DNA of 64,000 nucleotides from Pochonia chlamydosporia 170 (lineage: Eukaryota > Ascomycota > Sordariomycetes > Hypocreales > Clavicipitaceae). The position numbers were made by a program, and so were the translations under genes. Positions 20,883 through 32,131 of this stretch are shown piece after piece (the first letter of the stretch is position 1; every line of letters starts with the position of its first letter). Where the stretch lies: NCBI RefSeq assembly GCF_001653235.2, contig NC_035795.1:2418001-2482000 (forward strand). Direction: 5' to 3'. The notes under the pieces are model-generated. The model ran no database searches. It had not been told where the DNA came from and worked only from the letters and a program-made list of their open reading frames with translations.

Positions 20883-21715
20883 GGTTGATGTAGAGCCTCA
20901 CAACTTGAGAGCAGTTGGACGGCAGAGTTCCTGGTGAAGTGAAGGTGACGGAACGACTTCAGGTCGTTCTTATGAGCCTGAGACGAGATTACGCACGCAC
21001 ATGCGCCATCAGACACACGATTGAGCGCCTGGTCCAGGGTCTTGGCGGCACTAATGAATGTCGGATGGGGCTTGGCATTTGATGCTAGTGTCAGAGAAAG
21101 ATGGTCGATTGGGAAGCGCGAAAGTGATTGTCAGCAGAAAAAGGTACGTACCAGTGCAAGAGGCACAAAGTGGGGCAGGGATCGGGTACCCGTCCTCGCA
21201 GCGTTCCTTCCCGTTTGGGGCTTTGTATCAAAAAGGTGGCAAGTGCAGACCAGACCATACGGACGGTGGTACCAGAGCGGCTCGATATCCTTTCAAAGAA
21301 AAGACAAAGAAGATGAGACACAAAATGAATAAGAAAAGAAGATGGGAAAAGGGAAAGGGGAAACACAACAGATGATATCGATGCCAAATCCATTGCGTTC
21401 TGCGGCACCTCCCATGAACCCATAAAACCCAGCTGTCCGAGTTCCTCTCAGCGGATCCATCTCCACGGACAAGGAATTGAGTGCGGGGCATGTTGAGATG
21501 GACATGTCAAATGGTTGAAGTGGTCAATTCGACTTGACCCAATTGTAACTTTTGACGAATCCAGAAGCACTTGAGCTAGCAATATATATATCATGCAACC
21601 TCTGGCACTTGTTAGCAATATATTTATCATACAACCTCTGGCACTTTGAATCGCACCCGTTTGTTCACTTCCATCCTGTTTCTCATGTGAATTCCCTCTT
21701 CCCAATTTCATCACC
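20883..21715. promoter_or_regulatory. divergent promoter between two peptidase genes
   Basis: An 833-bp spacer separates the TAP-like peptidase (-) and the S9 peptidase (+). It contains a 36-bp tandem duplication close to the S9 start (listed separately). Confidence 0.45.
21577..21646 (+). repeat. 36-bp tandem duplication in a promoter or leader
   Basis: Two 34-bp copies begin at 21577 and 21613 and differ at two positions. Each begins TAGCAATATAT and ends CAACCTCTGGCACTT. They lie 70-140 bp upstream of the S9 peptidase ATG and each contains an AT-rich TATA-like core. Confidence 0.9.
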
Positions 21716-23795
21716 ATGACTCTGAAGCGAATCGCACCATATGGCACCTGGCACTCGCCCATCAGCGTCGATGCAACTATTTACAAGAACAGAGCGCTTA
21801 CATCCCCTCGAGTTAACGTAATGACCCCAACTCATTCCCGCGTCTCTCTGATCTGCGGGCTAACCTGTCCTCACCAAACACGTAGACCAAGTCTGGCCGA
21901 GCCTTCTTTATAGAAAGCACCGAGGACGGCAGGCATACCGTCATAGAAATCACAGACGACGGCTTGGAAGATATTTTGCCCCAGGATTGCAGCGTACAGA
22001 ACAGAGTATACGAGTACGGCGGCTCCAAGTACGATGTATTGGATTCAGACCAACTCATTTTTTCCAACAAGAACGACACCGTGTGCTTGCTCAACCCCGA
22101 TTCTGGAGAGGTTCAACTGCTAGTACAGAGCGATGTCCTCCGATACTCGAGCTTCTGCGCGAACCATTCATCTCCATGGGTTCTTGCCATTGAGGAAGAT
22201 CACACATTCACAGACCCTTACAAAGTCCAAAACTACATTGTTGCAATCAATGTGGAATCTCGGGCCGTCAAGAGAGTAGTAACCGGCGCCGACTTTTACT
22301 ACATCCCTCAATTCAGCCAGGATGGCTCCCGCGTCAGTTGGGTTGAATGGAACCACCCCGACCTCCCGTTTGCAGCAGGGAAGCTTTACATTGGTGATTG
22401 GGCACCCGACGGGTCCATAAAGAATGCTCGTCTTATTGCTGGCCAGAATATGGAAAGTGTTGCAGAGCCGCGTTGGGGACCAGATGGCTCTCTGTTCTTT
22501 GGGAAGGAAATGGGACCGCATCGAAAGTTGTATCGAATTCCACCGGGTGAAGATTCCGAAACATTGATCCAGCTTGATGGTTTAGATGATGCAGAGTTTG
22601 CTGAGGCAAGATTGATGGAGGGCAGGTGAGCATTCTGTGTTCAAGAACGTTACTCCTAGTTGACTGACGATCCCTCAGCCGAACATTTGTTCCTCTTACC
22701 GCAAATCTTCTAGTTGCCACAGCAGTCACCAATGGCCTAAGTCGTCTTATCGCCATTAATCTCAGCACCGGTTCGTGGAAACTGCTCGCTGATGACAAGA
22801 CGCTATGCCATATTTCTGCCGATTCGGTCGCCAAATTGGACGACAATTCGGTTCTAGTCATCGGGAATGGAACAGTCTCGCACAAAGCCGTTCACAGAAT
22901 TGACGTTGAGCATCCTGAAAACAACAAAGTAATCCGGAAGGCTATTGATGAGAAATTCCCTGATGGAATCTTCGCCCGACCAGAAACTCTTCGCGTGCGT
23001 TCTAAGGGTTCGCCAACCAGGGACATCTTTGGCTTCTTGTGGATGCCTCGCAATCCGCTCTATACAGGGCCTACGGGGGAACTTCCTCCATTGATTCTGA
23101 ACACTCACGGCGGCCCAACAGGACATACTGGAAGTGGGCTCAACTTGCGAGGTCAGTACTTTACATCCCGCGGATATGCGTACCTCGAGCTCAACTATAC
23201 GGGATCAACTGGACACGGCCGACACTACCGTGAATCCCTATTCGGCAACTGGGGGATTGTTGACTCGGCAGATGTCGTCGAAGTTGCAGATCACCTAGCT
23301 GACGCAGGGCGAGTGAATCGCAATGGCATTGGAATTACGGGAGCAAGTGCCGGAGGCTACAATACGCTACAGTCCTTATCGCGATACCCGGGAAAGTTTG
23401 CCGGCGGCGTTTGCGTCTGTGGGATTTCAGATCTGTTGAGCTTCAACGACGGGACACACAAGCTGGAATCCGACTACACTGAGGCATTGGTCTTGCATCC
23501 GGGCGTAAGTGAGGAAGAGAAGCTCAAGATATTCCACGAGCGCAGTGCCATGTATCACACTGACGGCATGGATTCCCCTCTACTTTTGCTACACGGCCAG
23601 GCGGATACTGTTGTTCCCATTCAGCAGGCTAGGATTATTGCAGAGGCGCTTAAGAAACTAGATCGTGATGTGGAGATTATTGAGGTTGAGGATGAGGGAC
23701 ACATGTTTTCGAAGCCGTCGAGTGCAAAGCTGTGGCTGTTGGAGGAGGAGAGGTGGTGGAAGAAGACGCTTTTGAAGCATCGACAGCGGGGATGA
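21716..23795 (+). CDS. S9 family (prolyl oligopeptidase-type) dipeptidyl/acylaminoacyl peptidase
   Basis: Exons 21716-21817, 21886-22625 and 22679-23795 join in frame to 652 residues (introns 68 and 53 nt). The N-terminal two thirds look like a beta-propeller; the C-terminal third is the S9 alpha/beta-hydrolase domain. Visible catalytic residues: Ser504 in GASAGGYN, Asp590 in LLHGQADTVVP and His622 in DEGHMF; the NTHGGP loop before them is the usual oxyanion-side motif. No signal peptide or membrane segment is seen, so a cytosolic enzyme that removes dipeptides or acylated residues from short peptides is likely. Length is normal for this family. Substrate specificity cannot be fixed from sequence. 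Confidence 0.9.
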
Positions 23796-24077
23796 AATAT
23801 TTGAGATGATACTACCGCGGCGTGATATATATGTACTTGAGTAGATTGTCGAGGTTTGAAGACATGACGGGAGAGGATGCCGCGTGGCTTCTCCCGCAAT
23901 CTTACACCGATATATATGACGGGATTTCTTTCTTGATGGTTGTAGCTATATACAACATCGGATGTGACCAGGTTGAAGAATGTGCTCACGTACATGAATA
24001 AGAGGGTATATCCAAGACAGTCAACAAGGGCGATTCCTTGTGTTACCTACTTTCTCAACAAATCCATCTCATCACAT

Positions 24078-24936
24078 TCAACTCTCCTCCTCCTCCGCCG
24101 GCCAAAAGAACCACAACACAACCATAACAAACTTAATCCCCGCCGCCGTCCACAACGCACCCTGAATCCCAAAAGAACTATGCGAGAACAACCCTCCCGC
24201 AACAGCACCCACCAGCAACAGCAACGGCGCCGCAGCCCTCCGATTCCTCTCCACGTTATGAAACTTGAACAGCTCCTGGTCCGAGAACAAATCACAGTAA
24301 ATGCTCGTCAAGACCACGCTCGTCAAGGCATTATACTTGAGGGCCCTACTCGTCACAGCCTGCCCGCAGGACTGAAACGCCACCAGCGCAAGAGGCAGCA
24401 ACACCGTCCAATCCACGGAATGCTCGTCCTCCGGCGCCGGCACAACCGTCACGATGACCGCCGCCGCAACAATGAGCAGCATCTGCGCGGCAAAGGACGC
24501 GCAGAGAACCCATCTCCGCTTGGGGGAGAAGTAGCGGTGGAAGCGGGCGAAGAAGAAGGACCCGACGCAGAAGGAGAGCAGCGAAATGCCAGACTTGTAG
24601 AGTCGTGCGGATATAGGCGGGTTGAAGATGGTGGCGATGCCGAGGCCGACGTAGACGGTGTTTCCTGCAGGGTGTCAGATGTGTTTTCTGTGTAATGACG
24701 TTTTTGAGAATGGTGGCATTACCAGTTTGCATGGAAACGAATGCGCCCCAGACTTGTGTTGACGCGCTGTCTAGTAATCCTGTCACGACGTAGCATAGCA
24801 GCAGGACGAGATCTGCCCATGATCGCGATACTTCAGCCGTCATTTGCTTTCGACATTTTGACATGAGGGACGGGCGGGTGGGTTTGCGCCCGAGGAGAGG
24901 CTGTTCCTCGTCGGAGAGGACGCCATTGCCGTTCAT
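24078..24936 (-). CDS. DUF1275 (YoaK-like) multi-pass membrane protein
   Basis: Exons 24936-24723 and 24664-24078 (intron 58 nt) give 266 residues. After a cytosolic N-terminus of about 38 residues come six or so hydrophobic segments, beginning WADLVLLLCYVVTGLLD. The signature MQTGNTVYVGLG spans the splice junction and is characteristic of DUF1275 proteins. The C-terminus is acidic (PAEEEES). The function of this family is not established; a transporter-like role is often assumed. It converges on the S9 peptidase gene, with 3' ends only about 280 bp apart. Confidence 0.87.
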
Positions 24937-25725
24937 GATTGCGAGCTGCGGCTGTGAATTGAGAGAATTGAGGCAATTGGGCTGGAGATGGTGATGGGAT
25001 TGAGGAACGCGGAATGGAGTTGTAGGCTTGTGATTTTACGGGCTCGGGAACTCGGCGATGAGCGCTCTCTGCATATTATGAGATTTTGTGTGAGCCAGAT
25101 GCATGTCACTCATTGCCAGACAAGTTCGGCTTCAGATGTTGGCCGATGCTAAACAAGGACGGACGCCACAGACTCAATTCACCCAGAGTCCTTGTCAACG
25201 CCAAACCGCCAAGGGAAGCAAGCCAGGGCCACAACGACAACTCCGCTCGAGAATAGCCCGATCAGAGGCAAGTGGAGGCGCTGTGATGATGGAGCCGGTG
25301 GGACTGTGATGAATGATGACCGGGAAGCTCCTCGGCTCCAAGGTTTGGCGAATGTCTGGTTTCTTGCGTGGAGTTTACCTGATTCAACTATTCCCGCGCT
25401 GCTCAATCATGGAGTCGATGGCGACATCGGCGCAGAGGTCACCGATTTGCAGTGAGCCCAACACGGAGCAATTGGCCCTGGGATGCATCTTAGGACGCCA
25501 TTCTTTAGCCTGTTCATGCTGTCTTGAATGCACAGACGGACAGACAAACGCCTCCTGCATCACTCATGGCTTCGCGCCCCAAGGTTGAAATCAAGGTTGA
25601 TCAAGTGGTGTGAGCACCCTTCATGAGCACAATCGGCGACACAGTCTCATCCATCTACCATGGAGTCAATTCAATGTAATACACTCAGTGATTGATTGCC
25701 GGCTGGTTCAAGCCCAGGGTATCAA

Positions 25726-26226
25726 GTCCATGTCCATGTCCATGTTCATCCGGAGTAGCATCATCAGCCGCTGCAACCGATTCACCCCCCGTGTCTCGGG
25801 ATACAGCTCAACGTTGCTACGCCTAGTTGCATAAACAAGTTCCATGAAATCTGCAACTCAATTGACTCTTGCTCCTAATCAGCTAAATTCCTGTGCTCCC
25901 CTAGCAGCTCAGCTGTCTCCGGCGCAAAAAGTAGACGCCGTGTCAACGCATCGGACTTGGCTCGGCAAGTTGAGTTGCTCTTCACAAACATTCGCAATCG
26001 CCCCCAACGTCACAGCCTGGATCAAATTGATTATCCCCCGGCCGAGCACCTTGCAAGTTGCTACACTGGGGTAATACCAAAAGGGACCAGACACTGGGAT
26101 CTGCTGGTGCGGCCATGTGCCCGCTTTGAATCGACTAAACCGCGCAAACACAAGCCATTCCCATGCTATCCGTGTAAGAGCCACGGATAGAATGGGTCAT
26201 GGCCGGACATGGACATGGACATGGAC
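25726..26226. repeat. inverted pair of CATGGA hexamer repeats
   Basis: GTCCATGTCCATGTCCATG at 25726-25744 is the exact reverse complement of the 19 bases at 26208-26226. Both are three copies of a 6-bp unit. They lie 463 bp apart in the promoter region of the oxalate decarboxylase gene. Confidence 0.85.
26166..26190. repeat. perfect 9-bp hairpin upstream of oxalate decarboxylase
   Basis: CTATCCGTG (26166-26174) and CACGGATAG (26182-26190) are perfect inverted repeats separated by 7 nt, about 325 bp upstream of the ATG. This could be a dyad-symmetric factor-binding site. Confidence 0.7.
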
Positions 26227-26512
26227 TGATGCCACCGGTTGACTTTGTAGCTTGACATTTCGCCATCAGCGGCGGAGAGTGGCGCTTTATAAAGTGCTTC
26301 CATCCTGTGACGCAACTATTCTGCTTCCTCTTCTTTCTACTCTCTTCATTTGTCTCAGAGGTTGCTATTGTACGACGGTTTGTAGACTGAACATTTGAAG
26401 CTTCCACCGGACCAAGTTCGTCTCGCTCGGTCAAGCTTCCTGTAACTCGGCAAACCACCATCGCCACCCTCCAATTCAATCAAACACGCCCTCTGCGCAT
26501 CGTGGCACCAGA

Positions 26513-28033
26513 ATGAAGCTCACCACAGCCCAATTGCTCCTCGCCGGAGCTGTCGAGCTCTGCGCCGGTCTCCCTCACTACGACAGCCCTCAGCAGCGTC
26601 TCGCCAAGGGCCTTTCTCTCACAGGCAAATACGCCAAGGACGAGCCCTACACGCCCGGACACAAGGACCCTCACGACCATGCCATTGACGCCATTGGAAA
26701 GGGTCTTGATCCTCGGCCGTGGCGCAACGGCGACGGCGCTACCGTCCTGGGTCCGTATAATCGCGATCGGTCGCGGCAGAGCCCAGATATGATTCGGCCG
26801 CCGAGTACGGATCACGGAAACATTGCCAACATGCGCTGGAGCTATACCGACTCGCATGTGAGAATTGAGGTACGTCGGACACGCTCATGCTTTAAATTGG
26901 ACGTTGGGAAGCTAACACGCCGTGTAGGAAGGCGGATGGACCAGACAGACCACCATTCGTGAGCTGCCCACCAGCATTGAGCTTGCTGGAGTGAATATGC
27001 GTCTTGACACGGGCGTCATTCGCGAATTGCACTGGCACAAGGAAGCTGAGTGGGCGTACGTGCTCGAAGGTGAAGTTCGTGTCACTGCGCTCGACTACGA
27101 GGGCGGCAACTTTATCGACGACTTGAAGAAGGGTGATTTATGGTACTTCCCCAGCGGCGTGCCTCACTCTCTGCAGGGACTGGGAGAAAACGGCACAGAA
27201 TTCCTGCTCATCTTTGATGACGGCCGCTTCTCCGAGGAATCTACCTTTATCCTGACCGACTGGCTGGGTAAGTAGGCATCACATACACAGAAACAAACAA
27301 CAGTCCAAAAACTACAGACACAAATCAGAGACTAACAAACCCAGCACACACGCCCAAGTCCGTCATCGCCAAAAACTTCCAACTCGACCCCGAAGTCTTC
27401 GCCCACCTCCCCGCCGGCGAGAAGTACATCTTCCAGGGCTCTCACCCCGGCAGCATCGACCAAGAGCGCCCAACCGGCAAACACGTCAAGAAGTCCAAGT
27501 ACCAATTCACGCACAAGATGCTGGACCAAGAGCCCAAGCACACGTCCGGCGGCCTCGTGCGCGTCACCGACTCGACCAACTTCCCCATCTCCAAGACCGT
27601 GGCCGCCGCGCACGTCATCATCGAGCCCGGAGCGCTGCGCGAGATGCACTGGCACCCTACCGCCGACGAGTGGTCGTTCTTCATCCGCGGCCGCGCCCGC
27701 GTCACCATCTTCGCGGCCGAGGGCAACGCCCGAACGTTCGACTACGTCCCCGGCGATGTGGGCATCGTGCCCAAGAACATGGGCCACTTTGTGGAGAACA
27801 TTGGCGACGAGCCCGTCGAGATGCTCGAGGTGTTTCGGGCGGACAAGTTCAGGGACTTTTCGCTGTTTCAGTGGATGGGCGAGACGCCGCAGCGCATGGT
27901 GGTTGATCACTTGTTTGCGGGGGATGAGGAGAACGGGAAGAAGTTTTGGGATCGGGTCAAGGATGCGAAGAAGGATGAGGTTAAGAAGGATGGGGGTGAT
28001 GATGCTGATGTTGAGGGTGAGGGTGAGCTTTAG
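26513..28033 (+). CDS. secreted bicupin oxalate decarboxylase
   Basis: Exons 26513-26869, 26928-27267 and 27345-28033 (introns 58 and 77 nt) give 461 residues. Residues 1-19 are a signal peptide. Two cupin domains each carry the Mn-binding set: ELHWHKEAE (His154, His156, Glu160) with a later PHS, and [10 protein letters not shown] with a later GHF. The active-site lid in the first cupin reads SEEST (about 221-225), close to the SENST lid of Bacillus OxdC, whose Glu is needed for decarboxylation; this favours decarboxylase over oxidase. It would split oxalate to formate and CO2 outside the cell or in the wall. The C-terminal ~25 residues are a Lys/Asp/Glu/Gly-rich tail not typical of the core fold. 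Confidence 0.92.
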
Positions 28034-31000
28034 ATACCATGGTGTTGGATGGAATTTGCAAAAATCTTTTGTATAAAGTTTTATACTTGAAGTAGCTACA
28101 TTGTCGTGATGGTTTAACACGAGGCACATTGCACTTTCTTGGTGTTTACGACGTGATTTTGCTTGTGACTTCCGATATTCCGCCTTACTCTCCCGCAACA
28201 TTGGTCACCTAATTTCACAGTCATATTCAGTCGATCTCAGTTTCGCTAACAAATACCCTCGCCACTCGTCACAAATGTAAAAACAGCAGATGCCCGAAAC
28301 ACCCACTTTCTCACGGAGACGACGGCCTCAAGAAGTGGATCCGGCGGGTCCCAAATCAAGTCCCGCCCGGCTTGCGTCTGCCGTAGGTGGCCGTCAGAAA
28401 CGAGCCAAAACAAGGACAGGCTGAATAACGGAGTTGAGTCGGTATGTTTCTGAGCCTGAAGCTGTCTTCGGATGGGGGTGCGTATTTGGATTTCATTTGT
28501 TCGGAGGTAAATTAAGTGGCAGATTAAACTTGGGTGCGCAGGAGAGATCAATTCGATGCATGGCTGCGCATTACGAGGCTGATGGTGCATGTGTGATGTA
28601 CTGGGGCCTTTCGAATTTGGGCATATGGCTTACGTTTGTGCTACATTGTCTTGAAAGGAAGTATGGAGTATCAGAAACAGGAATGTGAGAATATTGCTTT
28701 TGCGGGTGGACTGGCATCCGTTTGAGGCATCAGCCGGTCAGGCTTACTTGGATGATGATTATTATATCGCAATATGCCAAATTCAGACGCATAGATCCAC
28801 ATGGATAGTATGCCGGTGGGCTTTACGAGCATTATTTAGCACTGCTGCCATAGGGGATTAGCACCGACATTTGACACGACTAAAGCTGGGCTCTGTTGTA
28901 TTCAAGATGCGATTGAAGTTTGCGACAACCACGAACATCAACAAACACTCGAATGCCATCCTCACTTCGATCATGAATAAGAAAAGCCCCTAAACACTTT
29001 CCAAATGGGTAAATAGAAATTGCAACTATCGAACCCCGCAAGCAATGATATGCACGCCCCAACTCACAACTGCGACTTCATGACGTTGTCACCACCACAA
29101 CAAGCATCACAGAGAAGCCATCACCACGAACCCGTCGTCATCACAGCTTGACGCTCCATTCGGACCTAAATCGGTATCCCAAAAATCACCGAAACCCCCG
29201 AGTAATTGAACCTCACATGCCATCAGAAATAATGCTGTGAAATGCTTCCGCTGGCAGCTCATGCAAGTGAGCAACAAACACCTGTAAAGACTGACATCCC
29301 AGCAGCAACATGGGGTGCCTATGGCTTCAGGCAAAACTGGTGTGTACCCCCGCGTGGTTAGGGGCAAGGCTGGCGATGGTGGCTTTTGCGCCAAAACATG
29401 AATGGAGGAGGCATTGTTCCGTGTTTTGTTCTACAGTGAAACTGAAACGCCAGCAGGAACCACGATCGACTTGCTCATCATTGCCGCATCATGGCCTTGC
29501 GCAGAGTTGCATTTTCATGAACTGAGCCTCAATTTACGAGAAAGACACATGTCCGGCCTGAACTGATTCAGTCATACCCGAGGTGAAACATGGCGCAAGG
29601 CCTGCCGAGTCCAGGCTTCATATTGTCGAGGAGCTGCTGAGGCGTGTAATCCGTAAAATGCAACGCTGCTTCCGTGCCCTATTTGTACATCTGGACAGGA
29701 CTTACAGGTCGTCTGGAGAATGTAGACGGTAAACATGTTGTAGGCTGTCCCTGGCCTCGGTTCTACACCTCGATGACAATTCACCCGAAGACATGGGGAC
29801 GGCGGCGCCATAGTGGAGAGTTGAATGTTCCCCGCTCGATATTCCCCATTCTCAGGGCTGTGATGGCTAAACTGCGATCGTCAGCTCCATACTTGAGTAG
29901 TTGGCGTTTATTTAGAGGGCGGACTGCTACAAGGGCGGGCAGGCAGTGGACGGTATGATGAGGGTTACAAACGACGACAATGAAGAGTCGTACATGGCAA
30001 CTGCGCCTAGCTGAATTGACATTCTCCGTAAGGCAGAGAGAACCATGGATGTTGTGTTCACAGCCAAGTTATCAGCATGCAATGCTACACTGCAGCAATG
30101 GTCTGGGCAACGGCCAAATCTCCTTGGCAAAAGGAATACTTCCAGACTTGGAAAGTTCCTTTTCTCGGCGTACTCAAGCCAAGGCGCTTCTGCGGGGTAC
30201 AAGGACAGGGCAACAATGGGGAAGATGATGGGATGGAGGTTTGGAGGCTAGAGGAGGCGAGCTGTAAGCCAGTGTTCTAGATGATGGCTTGCGAAGTAAG
30301 AGGCTGTTTATTTGCGACGGTGTGCAGATCCGTTTGTGAGGCGAATGCCAAGATACTAGATGTTGGCAACTTACTTTCTGTAAGTAGAGTATCACAATGA
30401 AATGGGATGGCCGGCAAGTACAGTACCCTCGATGATGACCAACAAATACCCACGCCATTGCCACGTTTAGGCTAGATGAGAGCTCTCAGCCATGACCTTG
30501 CAGCGTCTATGCATATGGTTTCAAGCTTGGCGCCGACTGCTTCTCCATTTCCAACAACTATCCAATCATGTCGCAACGCCATTGTTTCCGTCACTCATCA
30601 CAGCGTTGCATTGCTGTGACCGACTCTCCGGCTCCTACTCATAGCGGGTTGTCCCTCGGATGAAACGGCACGTTTCAAATACTAATAATGGAACTCTAAG
30701 GATGGAGATGATCACCTCATTCATGCTACTTTTTCGTATACCACGAGGAGCGAGAACAGCCGTGGTTGTCTTGCGAACACAAGCATTGAAAGTCAACTCG
30801 TGGACTTGGAAACAGCAGTAGAGAAGGGTAACGGCCTTCAACCCTGTTGGTCACCACAATAACCTGGCTAGATGCGAAGTGGCTTGCCCTTTTTGCCGCT
30901 GAACATACGCTACAGACAGCCATATCGTGGGGAAATAAGCCACCTTCTGGATCCTTGCCCGGCTAGCTGCAATATTGGGTATTTCCGTATTACACGGCCA

Positions 31001-32131
31001 ACGAGGACAAGTCACTCTGCTCACCTGCCGCGAGCTCAATTACACCTTAGCTCGTCACCTAGCTGCGGAATCCAGATTTGGGGTTCTCTTCGATAGTTTG
31101 TGCGTATTCGCCACAAGGGGCCCCGGTTGCCCGACAAATGGTTGACTATTCCTGTGTGGCCATGTCTGAGATTGTGTAGGCGTCGTCACCAGGGCAAATA
31201 CTCCTCCGTCTACAAATATCGGCAGACACTGAAATACCGGAGAAATAAAAGTGTCTGGGAGCACATATACAACTAGGTCATACATGTCGGAGATGACACA
31301 ATCTCAGAGATTCCTCGACACTCGGCACCGCTCTCCGGCCGTGTTTCATCAGACCCTTACCTTCCATCACGGATCCAGTGAACCAACAGCCACGATGGAA
31401 TACTTTGTACAATACTAGACTTACGTCTGTACCTAATGCCAAAACGGTGGCACCCTTTCAACGTGCTTTTGAGCGCCGTCCCGGCTGGGCAATGCGGCGC
31501 TGCCACCTCCAAAACATCCAGCCATGGTTTGTTAGTTCTGGGAGCCGAATTGATGTGCCGCCATCCAGCCAATTGCCAAAGAGGCTGCGTCGATCGTTCT
31601 TTTTGGCCCTGCTCACACCCATTCGTGAATCTGACTTTGTTTGGTTCGTCCATTCCCCCCTCATGGCGAGGTGATATGGCTTCCGCCGTGAGCTGCATAA
31701 CCATGGCGTCGCATCTGACATGTCTCGTTGGTAATTGGGGATTACACCACCTTGTCCGTCCGTGCAAAACGAGTCGTTGGCCACGCCCGGCTAAAGCAAA
31801 GTTCCTGACACTATACTTACTGCGTGTGTAAACGAGGAAAGTGAAGGCATTGACTATTTGTGTCGCGTGGTTTCCCCTCCCCTTAGTTTGGTGTAATTCG
31901 TAGTGTTGGTGTGAGTGGTCATCGCAGGACTGGGCACCTATATATCAACCACCATCGTCCTCGTAGCAACCATTTTTTGATTGCAGAACCGCAATCTTCT
32001 TATTACTAGATATCTATTGTCAAACACCGAAAGATTGCCGACCCTACAAAGTCTGCACTTGTGGTAAAATCTCTGAGCAGTCTCCGAACTTGCCGAGCAT
32101 CGTCCAGCCCCACGGCCGCGGCGAGCAAAAG
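28034..32131. other. long intergenic region, no supported gene
   Basis: This 4.1-kb stretch lies between oxalate decarboxylase and the SulP transporter. Open frames are all under 140 codons, show no domain or splice-supported extension, and occur on both strands equally. The last few hundred bases are the SulP promoter. I see no transposon ends or tRNA. Confidence 0.4.

Larger units (their letters stand above)
24937..26512. promoter_or_regulatory. divergent promoter, DUF1275 gene / oxalate decarboxylase
   Basis: This 1.58-kb spacer holds no supported gene. It contains a 19-nt inverted pair of CATGGA hexamer repeats (25726-25744 and 26208-26226) and a perfect 9-bp hairpin (26166-26190), listed separately. 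A TATA-like TTATAAAG lies at about 26287-26294, about 220 bp before the oxalate decarboxylase ATG. Confidence 0.45.

Noticed and set aside
27332..28201. 289-codon antisense frame over oxalate decarboxylase exon 3
   Set aside because: High GC in the cupin exon keeps the opposite frame open. No domain is visible and the + strand is certain.
28990..29045. Possible tRNA T-arm (GGGGTTCGATAG on the minus strand)
   Set aside because: No A-box, D-arm or acceptor stem can be built around it. Other TTCGA occurrences in the window also failed. No tRNA is supported.
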